Below are positions 43,778-53,611 of a stretch of 64,000 nucleotides of DNA, in pieces. Below the pieces are notes generated by a model. The model had not been told where the DNA came from, did no database searches, and saw only the letters and a list, made by a program, of their open reading frames with translations. Location of the stretch: assembly GCA_049841135.1 (NCBI GenBank), contig JASGHK010000008.1, positions 682,001-746,000 of the forward strand, written 5' to 3'. Source of the stretch: JACRCT01 sp049841135 (GTDB taxonomy: Bacteria > Myxococcota > Myxococcia > Myxococcales > UBA5297). The translations under genes were made by a program, and so were the position numbers. Each line of letters opens with the position of its first letter. The stretch's first letter is position 1.

Positions 43778-46393
43778 ATGGGCGCATATCGCCTGGTGCG
43801 AAAGCTCGCTACCGGCGGCATGGCAGAGGTCTTCCTCGGCAAGGTCGTCGGCCTGGACGGCTTCGAGAAGCCGGTCGCGGTCAAGCGCATCCTGCCGCAC
43901 CTGGGCGAGGACCCGGTCTTCGTCAGCCTCTTCCTCCAGGAGGCCAAGCTCACCGTCACGCTGCAGCACGCCAACGTGGTGCAGGTCTTCGACCTGGGCG
44001 CGCTCAAGGGCCAGTACTACATGGTCCTGGAGTTCATCGACGGCGACAACCTGCGCTCGCTGCTCACGGCCTGCCAGCAGCGGCGGGTGGCGGTGGGCCT
44101 GCGCGAGGCGTGCTTCATCACGCAGCAGGTGGCCGAGGGGCTGGCCTACGCGCACGAGCGCAAGGACCCGCAGGGCCGGCCGCTGAACATCGTCCACCGG
44201 GACGTCAACCCGACCAACGTGATGATCAACCGGACCGGCGAGGTGAAGCTCGCCGACTTCGGCATCGCCAAGGCGTCGACCTCGCAGAGCACCACCGGCT
44301 CGGGGACGCTGAAGGCCAAGACCGGCTACATGGCGCCGGAGCAGGCCGCCGGCGAGGAGCCGGACCAGCGCAGCGACGTGTTCCTGCTGGGCCTGCTCCT
44401 GTACGAGCTGCTCGCCGGGCAGCGGCTCTTCCAGGAGACGGAGCTGCTCAAGAGCGTCAAGCAGATCGCCTTCTTCGACCCGAAGGCGATGCAGTTGCTT
44501 CCCGGGGTTCCACCCGCGCTCTGGGACATCCTGATGCGGGCGCTGTGCCCGCACGCCTCGGCGCGCACGCCCAGCGCCCGCGAGCTCTCGAACCAGCTCA
44601 CCGGCTTCCTGTTCGACAACCGGCTCCGGGTGAGCCCCCAGGACATCGCGGCGTTCTTCGCCCGCGCCGCGCCCGACTTCCGCTCGGCGCTGGAGGTTCA
44701 GGGCGACGAGGACTACGAGGAGATCCGCCTGACCTCCTCGGCGGAGCCGCGCCACTCCGAGCACACGCCCACCCCCACGCCGTCCCGCTCGCTGGTCTCC
44801 GCGGTGGCTCCGGGCAGGCCGCAGCCGAGCTTCCCCTCGCCCAGGCCCGCGGCCGAGTCCTCGAGCCCGCTCCTGCGCCTGCCGCAGTTCGTCGACACCG
44901 GCGGCGCCCAGTCCATCAAGATCGACCGGCGCTCCCAGCGCGTGGTGCTGGCGCTCATGTCCGGCGGCCAGCTGGCCCAGGACAAGCTCCCGGAGGTCGC
45001 CTCGCTCCAGGCGACCCTCGACTGCGACTTCCTCACCGCGCTCCAGCGCAGCGGCCTGGTGGCCGAGCAAGACCTGATGCAGGCCCAGGCCGAGGTCCTG
45101 CGCGTGCCCTACGTCGGCCTCTCCCGCCTGGAGTCGATGCCGGTCCCCAAGGACGCCGTCCGCCTCGTCAACCGGACCCAGGCCGAGCGGCTGGGGGTCG
45201 TTCCCATCGCGGTCCGGGGCCCGCAGCTCTTCGTCGCCACCAACGACGCCACCAACCTGCGCGCGCTCGACGAGCTCAAGCTCATCAGCGGCAAGACGGT
45301 CATCACGCCCATCCTCGCCACCAGCGAGGGCCTGGAGCGCGCCCGGCAGCGCTTCTACGGCGCCTGGAGCACCTCGGGGTCCCTGGACCTCGAGCTGGGC
45401 TCGGCCCCAGCGCCCGGACGTTCACCGCCGAGCCGCCCAGGCGGACCGGCCCCAGCCAGGGCGGACTCCCCGCCCCTCGACCCGCCCCAGGCCGCCGCGG
45501 TCCTGCCGGTGGCCGACGCCGACGCGGGGACCTCGCGCGTGCAGCAGCGCCTCCTCACCAGCCTCTTCGCCATGGCGGGCCCACCGCTCGCCCAGGCCCC
45601 GGCCTTCGTCACGCTCGCCCAGCGTCTCTCCGAGCGGCTGGGGGCCTCGCCGCTGGAGCTGGAGCGGGTGGCGGCTGCCGCCGCCGCCTTGGCGGTGGCG
45701 AGCCGGCTGGAGGGGCGCGAGCCCTTCGCCATCCCGGGCATCGCGACGCTGCGGGCGGTCCTGGGCCCGTCGTTCGAGGACATCGCCGACCTGGTCGACC
45801 CCGTCCTGGCGCCGACGCTCCCCGCGGACCTGGGCCCGGGTCCCTCCGGCCTGGCGACGGCGCTGCGCTTCGTGGCGCTCGCTCACGGTCCGACCCCAGG
45901 CTTCGAGGAGGCCAAGGGCGCCATCGGGGCGCTTCACGCCGAGGTGCCTGCCGCGGCCCTGGGTGCGCTCGGCGACGAGCTGTCCGACCGCTACGGGAGC
46001 GCCCCGGGAGCGAAGAAGCCGCGAGTGCTGGTCGCGCTCAAGGACGCGGGGCTGCTCGCCGACGTCAGCCGGCTGCTGACCAACCAAGGCTTCGCCTCCG
46101 TCTCCGTCCGCTCGCGGGCCGAGATCGCCCAGCAGCTGCGCAGCGGGTCGGCGACGCTGCTCGCCGAGCCCTCCTTCTCGGGGCTGGGCACACCGGAAGC
46201 CATCTTCGAGCTGCGCAACGACCCGGACCCCAAGTTGACCGACATGCCCATCGTGCTGGTGGCGACCCCTGCCGAGACCCCGCTCGCCCACCTGGGAATC
46301 GAGGCGGGCGCCGACGACGTCTTCTCGCTGCCCTTCAACGAGGCGGTGGTCGTGGAGAAGCTCAAGAAGCTGGCGCAGCGGGCGAGCGCCTAA
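43778..46393 (+). CDS. Ser/Thr protein kinase with MshEN/GspE-N and receiver-like domains
   Basis: ATG 43778 behind GGAGTGGAGG; 871 residues. A Hanks-type kinase (residues 5-290) has VAVKRIL, catalytic HRDVNPTNVM and DFGIAKA. A linker leads to a GspE-N/MshEN-type domain (about 405-530; LQATLDCDFLTALQRSGLV, RVPYVGLSRLE), the module that binds c-di-GMP in some secretion/pilus ATPases. A helical domain follows (about 580-740), then a receiver-like C-terminus (755-865; PRVLVALKDAGLLADVSRLL, FSLPFNEAVVVEKL). No transmembrane segment. The mixture suggests a kinase responding to second-messenger or phospho signals; targets are unknown. Confidence 0.82.
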   Translation: MGAYRLVRKLATGGMAEVFLGKVVGLDGFEKPVAVKRILPHLGEDPVFVSLFLQEAKLTVTLQHANVVQVFDLGALKGQYYMVLEFIDGDNLRSLLTACQQRRVAVGLREACFITQQVAEGLAYAHERKDPQGRPLNIVHRDVNPTNVMINRTGEVKLADFGIAKASTSQSTTGSGTLKAKTGYMAPEQAAGEEPDQRSDVFLLGLLLYELLAGQRLFQETELLKSVKQIAFFDPKAMQLLPGVPPALWDILMRALCPHASARTPSARELSNQLTGFLFDNRLRVSPQDIAAFFARAAPDFRSALEVQGDEDYEEIRLTSSAEPRHSEHTPTPTPSRSLVSAVAPGRPQPSFPSPRPAAESSSPLLRLPQFVDTGGAQSIKIDRRSQRVVLALMSGGQLAQDKLPEVASLQATLDCDFLTALQRSGLVAEQDLMQAQAEVLRVPYVGLSRLESMPVPKDAVRLVNRTQAERLGVVPIAVRGPQLFVATNDATNLRALDELKLISGKTVITPILATSEGLERARQRFYGAWSTSGSLDLELGSAPAPGRSPPSRPGGPAPARADSPPLDPPQAAAVLPVADADAGTSRVQQRLLTSLFAMAGPPLAQAPAFVTLAQRLSERLGASPLELERVAAAAAALAVASRLEGREPFAIPGIATLRAVLGPSFEDIADLVDPVLAPTLPADLGPGPSGLATALRFVALAHGPTPGFEEAKGAIGALHAEVPAAALGALGDELSDRYGSAPGAKKPRVLVALKDAGLLADVSRLLTNQGFASVSVRSRAEIAQQLRSGSATLLAEPSFSGLGTPEAIFELRNDPDPKLTDMPIVLVATPAETPLAHLGIEAGADDVFSLPFNEAVVVEKLKKLAQRASA

Positions 46394-46665
46394 CGCCGCC
46401 CTTCGGCCTTGGCCATGTCGTAGACGAACTGCAGGACCTCGGCGACCGCGTCGTAGAGGTCCTCGGGGATCTCGTCGCCGATCTCCAGCTTGTTGAGCGC
46501 GTGCGCGAGCGGGACGTTGCGCATGATGGGGATGTTGTTGGCCTTGGCGATCTCCAGGATCTTCTCGGCCTTGCTGCGCACGCCCTTGGCCACCACGCGC
46601 GGAGCGCTGTCCTCGTCCTTCTTGTACTTGATGGCGACGGCGATCTCGGGCTCGTTGTCTGCCAC
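46390..46665 (-). CDS. Stand-alone FlhB C-terminal-like protein (FlhB2/SctU tail)
   Basis: GTG start (5' base 46665) with AGAGG upstream; 91 residues covering only the FlhB/SctU C-terminal domain: AIKYKKDEDSAPRVVAKG, IPIMRNVPLAHALNKL and EIPEDLYDAVAEVLQFVY. The NPxH autocleavage motif is absent. Such free-standing FlhB-tail homologues exist in some flagellated bacteria and may interact with the export gate. It closely resembles the C-terminus of the full-length FlhB at 54.2-55.3 kb, which suggests duplication. Its stop overlaps the kinase stop. Confidence 0.8.
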   Translation of the reverse strand: MADNEPEIAVAIKYKKDEDSAPRVVAKGVRSKAEKILEIAKANNIPIMRNVPLAHALNKLEIGDEIPEDLYDAVAEVLQFVYDMAKAEGRR

Positions 46666-46753
46666 GGCGCACCTCTGCCCCCGATGATGCCAGGGGGACG
46701 GCACCCGGGTGAAGCTTTCGAGCCGGCTTGTCCCCGACGGAAGGGGTCGGTGG

Positions 46754-47179
46754 CTACGGCGGGCCGATCAGGCGGCCGCCCGGCTCGCTGCTGGGCGACA
46801 AGTTGTGGCAGGCGTTGCAGGAGCCCGACCAGACCGGGACGGACATCTCGTAGTGCACGTCCCCGCGCCGCGCCCGGGCCGTCAGCGGGAAGGCGAGCCT
46901 CTCGGACGTGTAGAAGTTGCCCGCGGGGTTGCTCTCCATCGAGACGGTCTTGCCGTTGGCGTCGGTGAGCTCGATGTAGATGTGCGCCATGCCCTGGCTG
47001 TCCTCGGAGTTGCGCTCCGGGTAGACCGTCCCGGCGGCGGTCCAGGCGATGTGCGCGCCCGGGCCGTGGCACTCCATGCAGTCGGAACCGGGATCCATCC
47101 ACGGTCCGCGAGCCGGCGTGCACGCGGCGAGGGAGGCGAAGGCGACAGCGAAGCCAAGGAAGAGAGGCAGGGAGCGCAC
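46754..47179 (-). CDS. Diheme c-type cytochrome lipoprotein
   Basis: The 141-residue protein starts with GTG. The lipoprotein signal ends SLAACTP. Two heme-c attachment motifs: CMECH (near 34) and CNACH (near 122). The region between is beta-rich (GTVYPERNSEDSQG, SMESNPAGNFYTSERLAFPL). Expected to be anchored at the membrane and to relay electrons in the periplasm. The upstream neighbour on the same strand encodes a b561-like membrane protein 10 bases away, suggesting a two-gene redox operon. Confidence 0.8.
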   Translation of the reverse strand: MRSLPLFLGFAVAFASLAACTPARGPWMDPGSDCMECHGPGAHIAWTAAGTVYPERNSEDSQGMAHIYIELTDANGKTVSMESNPAGNFYTSERLAFPLTARARRGDVHYEMSVPVWSGSCNACHNLSPSSEPGGRLIGPP

Positions 47180-47189
47180 GGGCGGGTCC

Positions 47190-47930
47190 TCAGAAGATCA
47201 TCACCGAGGCGCCGAACGCCATGGCCACGAAGGTCCCGTAGCCGATGAAGAGGTGGGTCTTGGCCAGGTCGCGCTGCGCGCCCTTGCCCGCGAGCTCGGC
47301 GGTGGTGATACCCAGGACGACCTCCGCCAGCATGCCGGCCATCGCCGTGAACATGCCGATCTTGTGGAGCAGCGTGCGGTCGACGCCTTGCGACTGCCGG
47401 TGGATGGGCGAGGGCGCCAGCAGCGCGATGAGCTCGTTGGTCACGAACAGCGCGAAGGTGGAGTACGAGAGCGCCTGGTGCGGCCGCCGGAAGGCTCCCG
47501 AGCGGTCGCCGCCGCCGTACATGTCGCGGTAGTTGAGCTGCCCCAGGACCACCGTCGACAGCTGCAGCACGAGCAGGCCGATCCCCAGCCCCTGGTGCAC
47601 CTTGAGCATCGCGCGACGGGTGGCGACCGCCTCCTCGTCCACGGCGGGCTGTGCCAGGCCCTCGGGCTGCGCGGGCTTTCCCAGCAGGTCGAAGTCGAGG
47701 TTGGGGGCCGCGTCGCCGGGAGCAGGCTCGGCCGGCTTGGCCGTGGGCTCGGCGGGGGCGGGCTCCGCGGGCTTGTCGCCAGGCTGCTGCGGGGCGGCGT
47801 CGGCCTGCGCCAACAGGACGGGCGGGGTCAGCTTCAGGCCCTCGAACGCGAGCCCTCGTGGCGCCTGCGCCTGCGCGAGCGCCGGGGCCGCCGCCAGCGC
47901 CATCGTCAGCATCGCCGCAAGCCGGCTCAT
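47190..47930 (-). CDS. Membrane protein with b561-like four-helix core
   Basis: 246 residues, ATG behind AGGAGGAAAC. A signal-like start is followed by a 60-residue Ala/Pro/Glu linker. Four hydrophobic helices fill residues 105-246, each with a His at or near its edge (KVHQGLGIGLL, RRPHQALSYSTF, LLHKIGMFTA, KTHLFIGYG), the layout of diheme cytochrome b561/ferric-reductase-like cores. Heme b binding is inferred. Together with the adjacent diheme lipoprotein it could carry electrons across the inner membrane. Confidence 0.65.
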   Translation of the reverse strand: MSRLAAMLTMALAAAPALAQAQAPRGLAFEGLKLTPPVLLAQADAAPQQPGDKPAEPAPAEPTAKPAEPAPGDAAPNLDFDLLGKPAQPEGLAQPAVDEEAVATRRAMLKVHQGLGIGLLVLQLSTVVLGQLNYRDMYGGGDRSGAFRRPHQALSYSTFALFVTNELIALLAPSPIHRQSQGVDRTLLHKIGMFTAMAGMLAEVVLGITTAELAGKGAQRDLAKTHLFIGYGTFVAMAFGASVMIF

Positions 47931-48033
47931 CGTTTCCTCCTGAACAAGTTCATCGCTGCTGCTTGCTTAGTCGCCGCCCGGGCGGGGGTCAAGAACACAG
48001 GTTCGGTATCGCCGGCGTCTCCACCGTGCCTGG

Positions 48034-48654
48034 GTGGCTCGTCGATCCTCCCAGCGCGTCGCCGACCCGCCGCAGGGGTTCCAGTACCGGCCCGATCTGC
48101 TCTCGCCGGCGGAGGAAGCGCGGCTGCTCGGAGAGCTCGGCCGCGTGGCGCTCGCCGCGCCGGTGCTGCACGGCACGTCTGCGCGCCGGCTCACCGCGCA
48201 CTTCGGCTGGTCCTACGCCCTCGAGGACCGCCTGCTCCAGCCGGCACTGCCGATTCCCGACGATCTGCTTCGGCTTCGACGACACGCCGCGGAGCTCGCC
48301 GACGTCGACCCCGAGTCGCTCGCCGAGGTCCTGGTGACGCGCTACCCGCCCGGGGCCGGCATTGGCTGGCACCGCGACGCGCCTCAGTTCGGCACCCCCG
48401 TGGTGGGCGTCTCGCTGGCTTCGGCCTGCCGCTTGCGCCTTCGCCGACCTCGCCCTGACTCGTACGAGCTGCACGAGCTCCTGCTCGAGCCACGTTCCGG
48501 GTATGTGCTGCGCGGCTCGGCCCGCTGGCAGTGGCAGCACTCGATCCCAGCGGTGACGGCGGAGCGCTGGTCCGTGACCTTCCGGACCCTGCGCCAGCCT
48601 CGCGCCCTGGTGAGCCTGCCCAGGCCATCGCCGGCCCCAGCGCCGGGTGGCTAG
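48034..48654 (+). CDS. alkB: AlkB-like 2OG/Fe(II) dioxygenase
   Basis: 206 residues from GTG 48034. The Fe ligands HxD...H are visible in GWHRDAPQFG (near 110) and QWQHSIPAV (near 171), with the 2-oxoglutarate Arg in ERWSVTFRTLR. This fits direct-reversal repair of alkylated bases or a related demethylation. The start is uncertain; the divergent b561-like gene leaves about 100 bases for both promoters. Confidence 0.87.
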   Translation: MARRSSQRVADPPQGFQYRPDLLSPAEEARLLGELGRVALAAPVLHGTSARRLTAHFGWSYALEDRLLQPALPIPDDLLRLRRHAAELADVDPESLAEVLVTRYPPGAGIGWHRDAPQFGTPVVGVSLASACRLRLRRPRPDSYELHELLLEPRSGYVLRGSARWQWQHSIPAVTAERWSVTFRTLRQPRALVSLPRPSPAPAPGG

Positions 48655-48663
48655 CTTGCGCGA

Positions 48664-49812
48664 GTGCGCCCCCTCGGCCCCACAGCGCTCGCATGCCTCA
48701 TCCTCCTGCCGCTCGCTGCCGGGTCCTGCCGCCGAGCGGACAAGCCTCCGCCTCAGCGCCCGCCAGCCCCCGTGACAGTCGCCCGAGCAAGCACTCGTAC
48801 GGTCCCGGTCACCCTCCAGGCGGTGGGGACGGTCCAGCCCATCACCACCGTGCTCATCACGCCGCGGGTGTCGGGGGTCCTCGAGACGGTGCACTTCCGC
48901 GAAGGCGATGAGGTGCCCGAGGGCGCGCTGCTCTTCCAAATCGATCCGCGTCCCTTCGAGCTGGCGCTGCGGCAGGCGCAGGCCGCGCTCGCGCGCGACG
49001 AGGCACAGGCCCGGAATGCGCAGATCGAGCGGGAGCGCTACCGGGCGCTGATGCCCGGCCTCGTCAGCCGCCAGGAGTACGACACCCGGGTGGCCGCCGC
49101 CGAGGCCCTCCAGGCCGCCGTGCGCGCCGACCGCGCCGCCGTCGAGCAGGCGCGGCTCAACCTCGGCTACAGCGTCCTGCGCGCCCCCATCTCCGGGCGA
49201 ACCGGGTTGCTCCAAGTCACGGCCGGCAACCTGGTGAAGGCCGACGACACCGCGCGGCCGCTGGTCGTCATCCGGCAGCTCTCGCCCATCGACGTCTCGT
49301 TCGCGGTGCCCGGCCAGCGCCTCCAGGAGATCCGCGAGCGCTCGGCCGACGGGACGCTGCGCGTCGCCGCCGGGGCCCGCGCCCAGGGCGAGCTGCGCTT
49401 CATCGACAACGCCGTCGACGCCACCACCGGCACCATCACCCTGCGCGCCCGCTTCGCCAACGAAGACCGCTCGCTCTGGCCGGGCCAGTTCGTGGACGTG
49501 CGCCTGCACCTGTCGGACCTGCCGGGCACGGTGGTGATCCCGTCGCAGGCCGTCCAGACCGGGCAGCGGGGCGAGGACTTCGTCTACGTCGTTCGCCCGG
49601 ATCAGACCGCGGAGCCGCGCGAGGTCCGGCTCGGGCCGCGAATGGACGACGGGCAGCAGGCCGTCCTCTTCGGCGTGCGCACGGGCGAGACGGTCGTCAC
49701 CGACGGGCAGTTCGCGCTGGTCCCTGGCGCCCGCGTGCAGCTGCGCGGCAGCAACGGCAGCGGCGCCTCCGGGCCGAGCGCGGCGCCCGCGGTCGGCGGG
49801 TCGGGGCGCTAG
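48664..49812 (+). CDS. RND efflux periplasmic adaptor (MFP)
   Basis: 382 residues from GTG 48664. The signal peptide ends LAAGSCRR (possible lipoprotein). Adaptor signatures: TVQPITTVLITPRVSGVLE, GDEVPEGALLFQIDPRPFE, a helical hairpin (near 95-150) and the barrel domain APISGRTG...VIRQLSPIDVSFAVP. It connects the RND pump to an outer-membrane channel. The pump gene starts 4 bases downstream; no TolC-type gene is present. Confidence 0.9.
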   Translation: MRPLGPTALACLILLPLAAGSCRRADKPPPQRPPAPVTVARASTRTVPVTLQAVGTVQPITTVLITPRVSGVLETVHFREGDEVPEGALLFQIDPRPFELALRQAQAALARDEAQARNAQIERERYRALMPGLVSRQEYDTRVAAAEALQAAVRADRAAVEQARLNLGYSVLRAPISGRTGLLQVTAGNLVKADDTARPLVVIRQLSPIDVSFAVPGQRLQEIRERSADGTLRVAAGARAQGELRFIDNAVDATTGTITLRARFANEDRSLWPGQFVDVRLHLSDLPGTVVIPSQAVQTGQRGEDFVYVVRPDQTAEPREVRLGPRMDDGQQAVLFGVRTGETVVTDGQFALVPGARVQLRGSNGSGASGPSAAPAVGGSGR

Positions 49813-49815
49813 CAA

Positions 49816-52800
49816 ATGTCCGAGCTCTTCATCCGCCGCCCGGTGGCGACGACGCTGGTGATGCTGGCGCTGCTCCTGTCCGGCCTGCTGGGCTACCGCG
49901 CCCTTCCGGTCAGCGACCTGCCCAACGTGGACTTCCCCACCCTGCAGGTGAGCGCCTCGCTCCCGGGCGCGAGCCCGCAGACCATGGCCTCGTCGGTGGC
50001 GACCCCGCTCGAGAAGCAGTTCTCGACCATCGCCGGCCTGGACACGATGACCTCGGCCAGCTCGCTCGGCACGACGCAGGTCACGCTGCAGTTCAAGCTC
50101 TCGCGCAGCCTGGACGCCGCCGCGCTCGACGTGCAGTCGGCCATCTCCGCGGCGAGCCGGCAGCTCCCGCTCAACATGCCCGCGCCGCCGACCTTCCAGA
50201 AGGTCAACCCCGCGGACCAGCCCGTCCTCTACCTCGGCCTGACCTCTCCCTCCCTGCCGCTCTCCCAGCTCGACGAGTACGGCGAGACGCTGATGGCCCA
50301 GCGCATCTCCATGGTCGAGGGCGTGGCCCAGGTGCAGGTGTTCGGGGCGCAGAAGTACGCGGTGCGCGTACAGGTGGACCCGCGCCGGCTCGCGCAGCAC
50401 GACCTGGGCCTCGAGGACGTGGCCACCGCCCTCGCCGCCGCCAACACCAACCTGCCGACCGGCCAGCTGAGCGGGCCCCAGCAGGCGTTCACCGTGGAGT
50501 CCACCGGCCAGCTCGAGGCTGCGCCGGCCTACCGCTCGGTCGTCGTGGCCTGGCGCAACGGCAGCCCCGTCCGCGTCGAGCAGCTCGGCCGGGCCCTGGA
50601 CGGGGTCGAGAACGACAAGGTGGCGGCGTGGGTCGGCGACGACCGCGCCATCGTGCTCGCCATCCAGCGCCAGCCGGGGACCAACACCGTGGCCGTCTCC
50701 AAGGCCGTCCAGCAACTGCTGCCCGCCTTCCAGAAGCAGCTGCCCGGCTCGGCGAAGCTCAGCGTGCTGTACGACCGCGCCGAGGCCATCGAGGCGTCCG
50801 TCGACGACGTGCGCTTCACGCTGGGGCTGACGCTGGTGCTGGTGGTGCTGGTGATCTTCGCCTTCCTGCGCAGCCTCTGGGCGACGCTCATCCCCAGCCT
50901 GGCGCTGCCCTTCTCCCTGGTGGCGACCTTCGCGGTCATGCACCTGCTGGGCTACAGCCTGGACAACCTCTCGCTGATGGCGTTGACGCTCTCGGTGGGC
51001 TTCGTGGTCGACGACGCCATCGTGATGCTCGAGAACATCGTGCGCCACCAGGAGCTGGGCGAGCGGCCCTTCGACGCCGCCATCCGCGGCGCCCGCGAGA
51101 TCGGCTTCACCATCGTCTCGATGACCCTCTCGCTCTCCGCGGTCTTCCTCCCGATGCTGTTCATGGGCGGCATCCTCGGGCGGCTCTTCCGCGAGTTCTC
51201 GGTGACCATCGCCGCCGCGATCCTCATCTCCGGCTTCGTCTCGCTCACCCTGACCCCGATGCTCGCCAGCCGGCTCATTCGGCCTCATGGCGAGGCCCGC
51301 CGCGGCCGGCTCTACCAGGCCTCGGAGAAGGGCTTCGACTGGATGCTGCGCGGATACGAGCGCGGCCTGGCCTGGTCCCTGGGCCACCCGGTGGTCGTGC
51401 TCGCGCTCTCGGGCCTCGTCCTGGTGCTCTCCGGGCTGCTCTTCACCCGAGTCCCCAAGGGCTTCCTCCCCAGCGAGGACCAGAACCGGCTCTTCGGCGC
51501 GACCGAGGCCGCCGAGAGCACCTCGTTCGAGGCCATGGTCCGTCACCAGCAGGAGGTCGCGAGGATCGTCGCCGCCGACCCGAACGTCGAGTCCTTCATG
51601 TCCAGCGCCGGGGCGCGCGGCCAGGGCGCCGCCAACACCGGGGTCATCTTCCTGCGCCTCAAGCCGCGCTCGGAGCGCGCCCTCTCGGCCGACGCGCTGG
51701 TCGACGCGCTGCGGCCCAAGCTCGCGCAGCTCCCCGGCGTGCGGACCTACCTTCAGAACCCGCCGCCCATCGCCCTGGGCGGGCGCATCTCGCGCAGCCA
51801 GTACCAGTTCACGCTGCAGGGGCAAGACACCGACGAGCTGTACCGGACGGCGCAGGCGCTGGAGGCCCGGCTGCGCGAGCTGCCCGGCCTGGTCGACGTG
51901 GTCAGCGACCTGCGGCTCAAGTCACCGCAGATCGAGGTGCAGATCGACCGCGACCGCGCCGCCAGCCTGGGGCTCAGCGCCCGGCAGATCGAATCGGTGC
52001 TCTACGATGCCTACGGCTCGCGGCAGGTCTCGACGATCTACGCGCCCGCCAACACCTACCAGGTCATCCTCGAGGTGCTGCCCGAGCTTCCAGGCCGACC
52101 CCGCGGCGCTCTCGAGCCTGTACCTGCGCGCGCCCGCGGGCACGGTCCCGCTCGAGGCCGTCGCGACGCTTCGCCGGACAGTGGGGCCTTTGACCATCAA
52201 CCACTCAGGGCAGCTGCCGAGCGTCACGCTGTCGTTCAACCTGCCGCCTGGGACCTCGCTGGGCCAGGCCGTCTCGCGCATCGACCAGGCCGCGCGCCAG
52301 GTGGTGCCGGCCACGATCACCACGAGCTTCCAGGGCACCGCGCAGGCCTTCCAGTCCTCGCTGCAGGGCCTGGGCCTGCTGCTGCTCGCCGCGGTGCTCG
52401 TCATCTACGTCGTGCTGGGCATCCTCTACGAGAGCTTCATCCACCCGCTGACCATCCTCTCGGCGCTCCCCTTCGCGGGCTTCGGCGCGCTGGCGGCGCT
52501 GGCGCTCTTCGGCCAGGAGCTGTCGGCCTACGCGTTCGTGGGCGTCATCATGCTGGTGGGGCTCGTGAAGAAGAACGGCATCATGATGATCGACTTCGCG
52601 CTCGACGCGGAGCGCTCCGGGCTCGGCACCCGGGAGGCCATCTACCAGGCGTGCAAGGTGCGCTTCCGGCCCATCACCATGACCACGCTCGCCGCCCTGG
52701 TCGGCACCCTGCCCATCGCGCTGGGGTTCGGGGCAGGGGCGGAGTCGCGCCGGCCGCTGGGGATCGCCGTGGTCGGAGGGCTGCTCTTCTCGCAGACGCT

Positions 52801-52903
52801 CACCTTGTTCGTGACCCCGGTCTTCTACCTCTGGATGGACCGCCTCCGCCTGCGCTTGCGGCGTCGGCGGCCGAGCGCCACGGCAGCGCCTGCCGAAGCG
52901 TGA
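49816..52903 (+). CDS. RND efflux transporter, HAE1/MdtB type (frameshifted)
   Basis: Inner-membrane proton-driven drug or lipid exporter of the usual size (1028 residues). N-terminal FIRRPVATTLVMLALLLSG, SLPGASPQTM, and TM4 NLSLMALTLSVGFVVDDAIVM with the proton-relay aspartates, followed by ENIVRHQELGE. The frame breaks at GAGCTTC 52084-52090; restoring GAGCTC gives EVLPELQADPAALSSLYLRA. TM10 FVGVIMLVGLVKKNGIMMIDFAL is intact. Operon with the adaptor gene upstream. Confidence 0.92.
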
Positions 52904-52997
52904 AGCAGGGCCCGCCATCGCCGCTGGGACTCGACCAGCGCTTCCGCCGGCGCCAGGGCGCCCACAATTCTGGGGAGGCATTGGGAGGTGCCAGACC

Positions 52998-53536
52998 ATG
53001 AAACGACTGACAGGAGTCCTCGCGGGCCTCGCGATGATGGGCCTGACGACCGGCGCTTGCGCGCACGGCGGTGGCACCGGCGGAACAGGGGGCTCGCCTC
53101 CGAGCACCGGCACCTATGGCTCAGGCTACGGGTCCACGGCCTCCAACGCCGGGGCGACGGGCGAGCGCCAGATCGCGGGCCAGGTGCTGCGCAGCAGTGA
53201 CACTGCCGTCACGGTCCTCAGCAACGGCGCGGCAGTCTCGCTGAACGTGGGGACCGGGACCCAAGTTCTGCAACGTGCACTCGGCGATCGAGGCTCAAGG
53301 AAGGAGACCAGATTCGCGCGAGCTTCAGCCTCAAGGACGGGACCAACCAGCTGCTCTCCATCACCAAGACGAGCGGGACGACGGGCGGCACCGGTGGCGC
53401 CGGGACGTATGGCAGCGGAACCGGCGGCTCGGGCAGCTACGGCGGCCATGAGAGCGGCACCGGCGGCAGTGGAAGCAACGCGGGGAGCGCGGGGACCAGC
53501 AGCGGGAGCACCGGATCCACCGAGCCGGATTACTAA
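52998..53536 (+). CDS. Small Gly-rich secreted protein (two frameshifts)
   Basis: ATG 52998 gives MKRLTGVLAGLAMMGLTTGACAHGG, a signal or lipoprotein leader (TGAC). A beta-rich core (RQIAGQVLRSSDTAVTVLSNGAAVSLNVGTGTQV) shifts frame twice: at GTTCTG 53265 and at GAGGCTC 53290-53296. With both repaired it reads HSAIELKEGDQIRASFSLKDG and ends in a Gly/Ser/Thr tail (GGTGGAGTYGSGTGGS) at TAA 53534-53536, 178 residues. The core resembles small OB-like or DUF5666-type proteins. Function unknown. Confidence 0.6.
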
Positions 53537-53553
53537 CCTCGGCGAGCGACGAA

Positions 53554-53580
53554 GCGCGGCGGGGGCTGCATCCGCCGCGC
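53554..53580. terminator. Hairpin between convergent genes
   Basis: GCGCGGCGG (53554-53562) pairs perfectly with CCGCCGCGC (53572-53580), loop GGGCTGCAT. No clear T-run. Confidence 0.5.
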
Positions 53581-53611
53581 TCGGCTTCGACCGAGGAGCC
53601 CTGGATGGCGG

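Noticed and set aside
47989..51825. A 1278-codon minus-strand open frame over the AlkB and RND genes
   Set aside because: Composition is Arg/Gly/His-rich with no motifs, and the opposite strand encodes well-conserved AlkB, adaptor and RND proteins.
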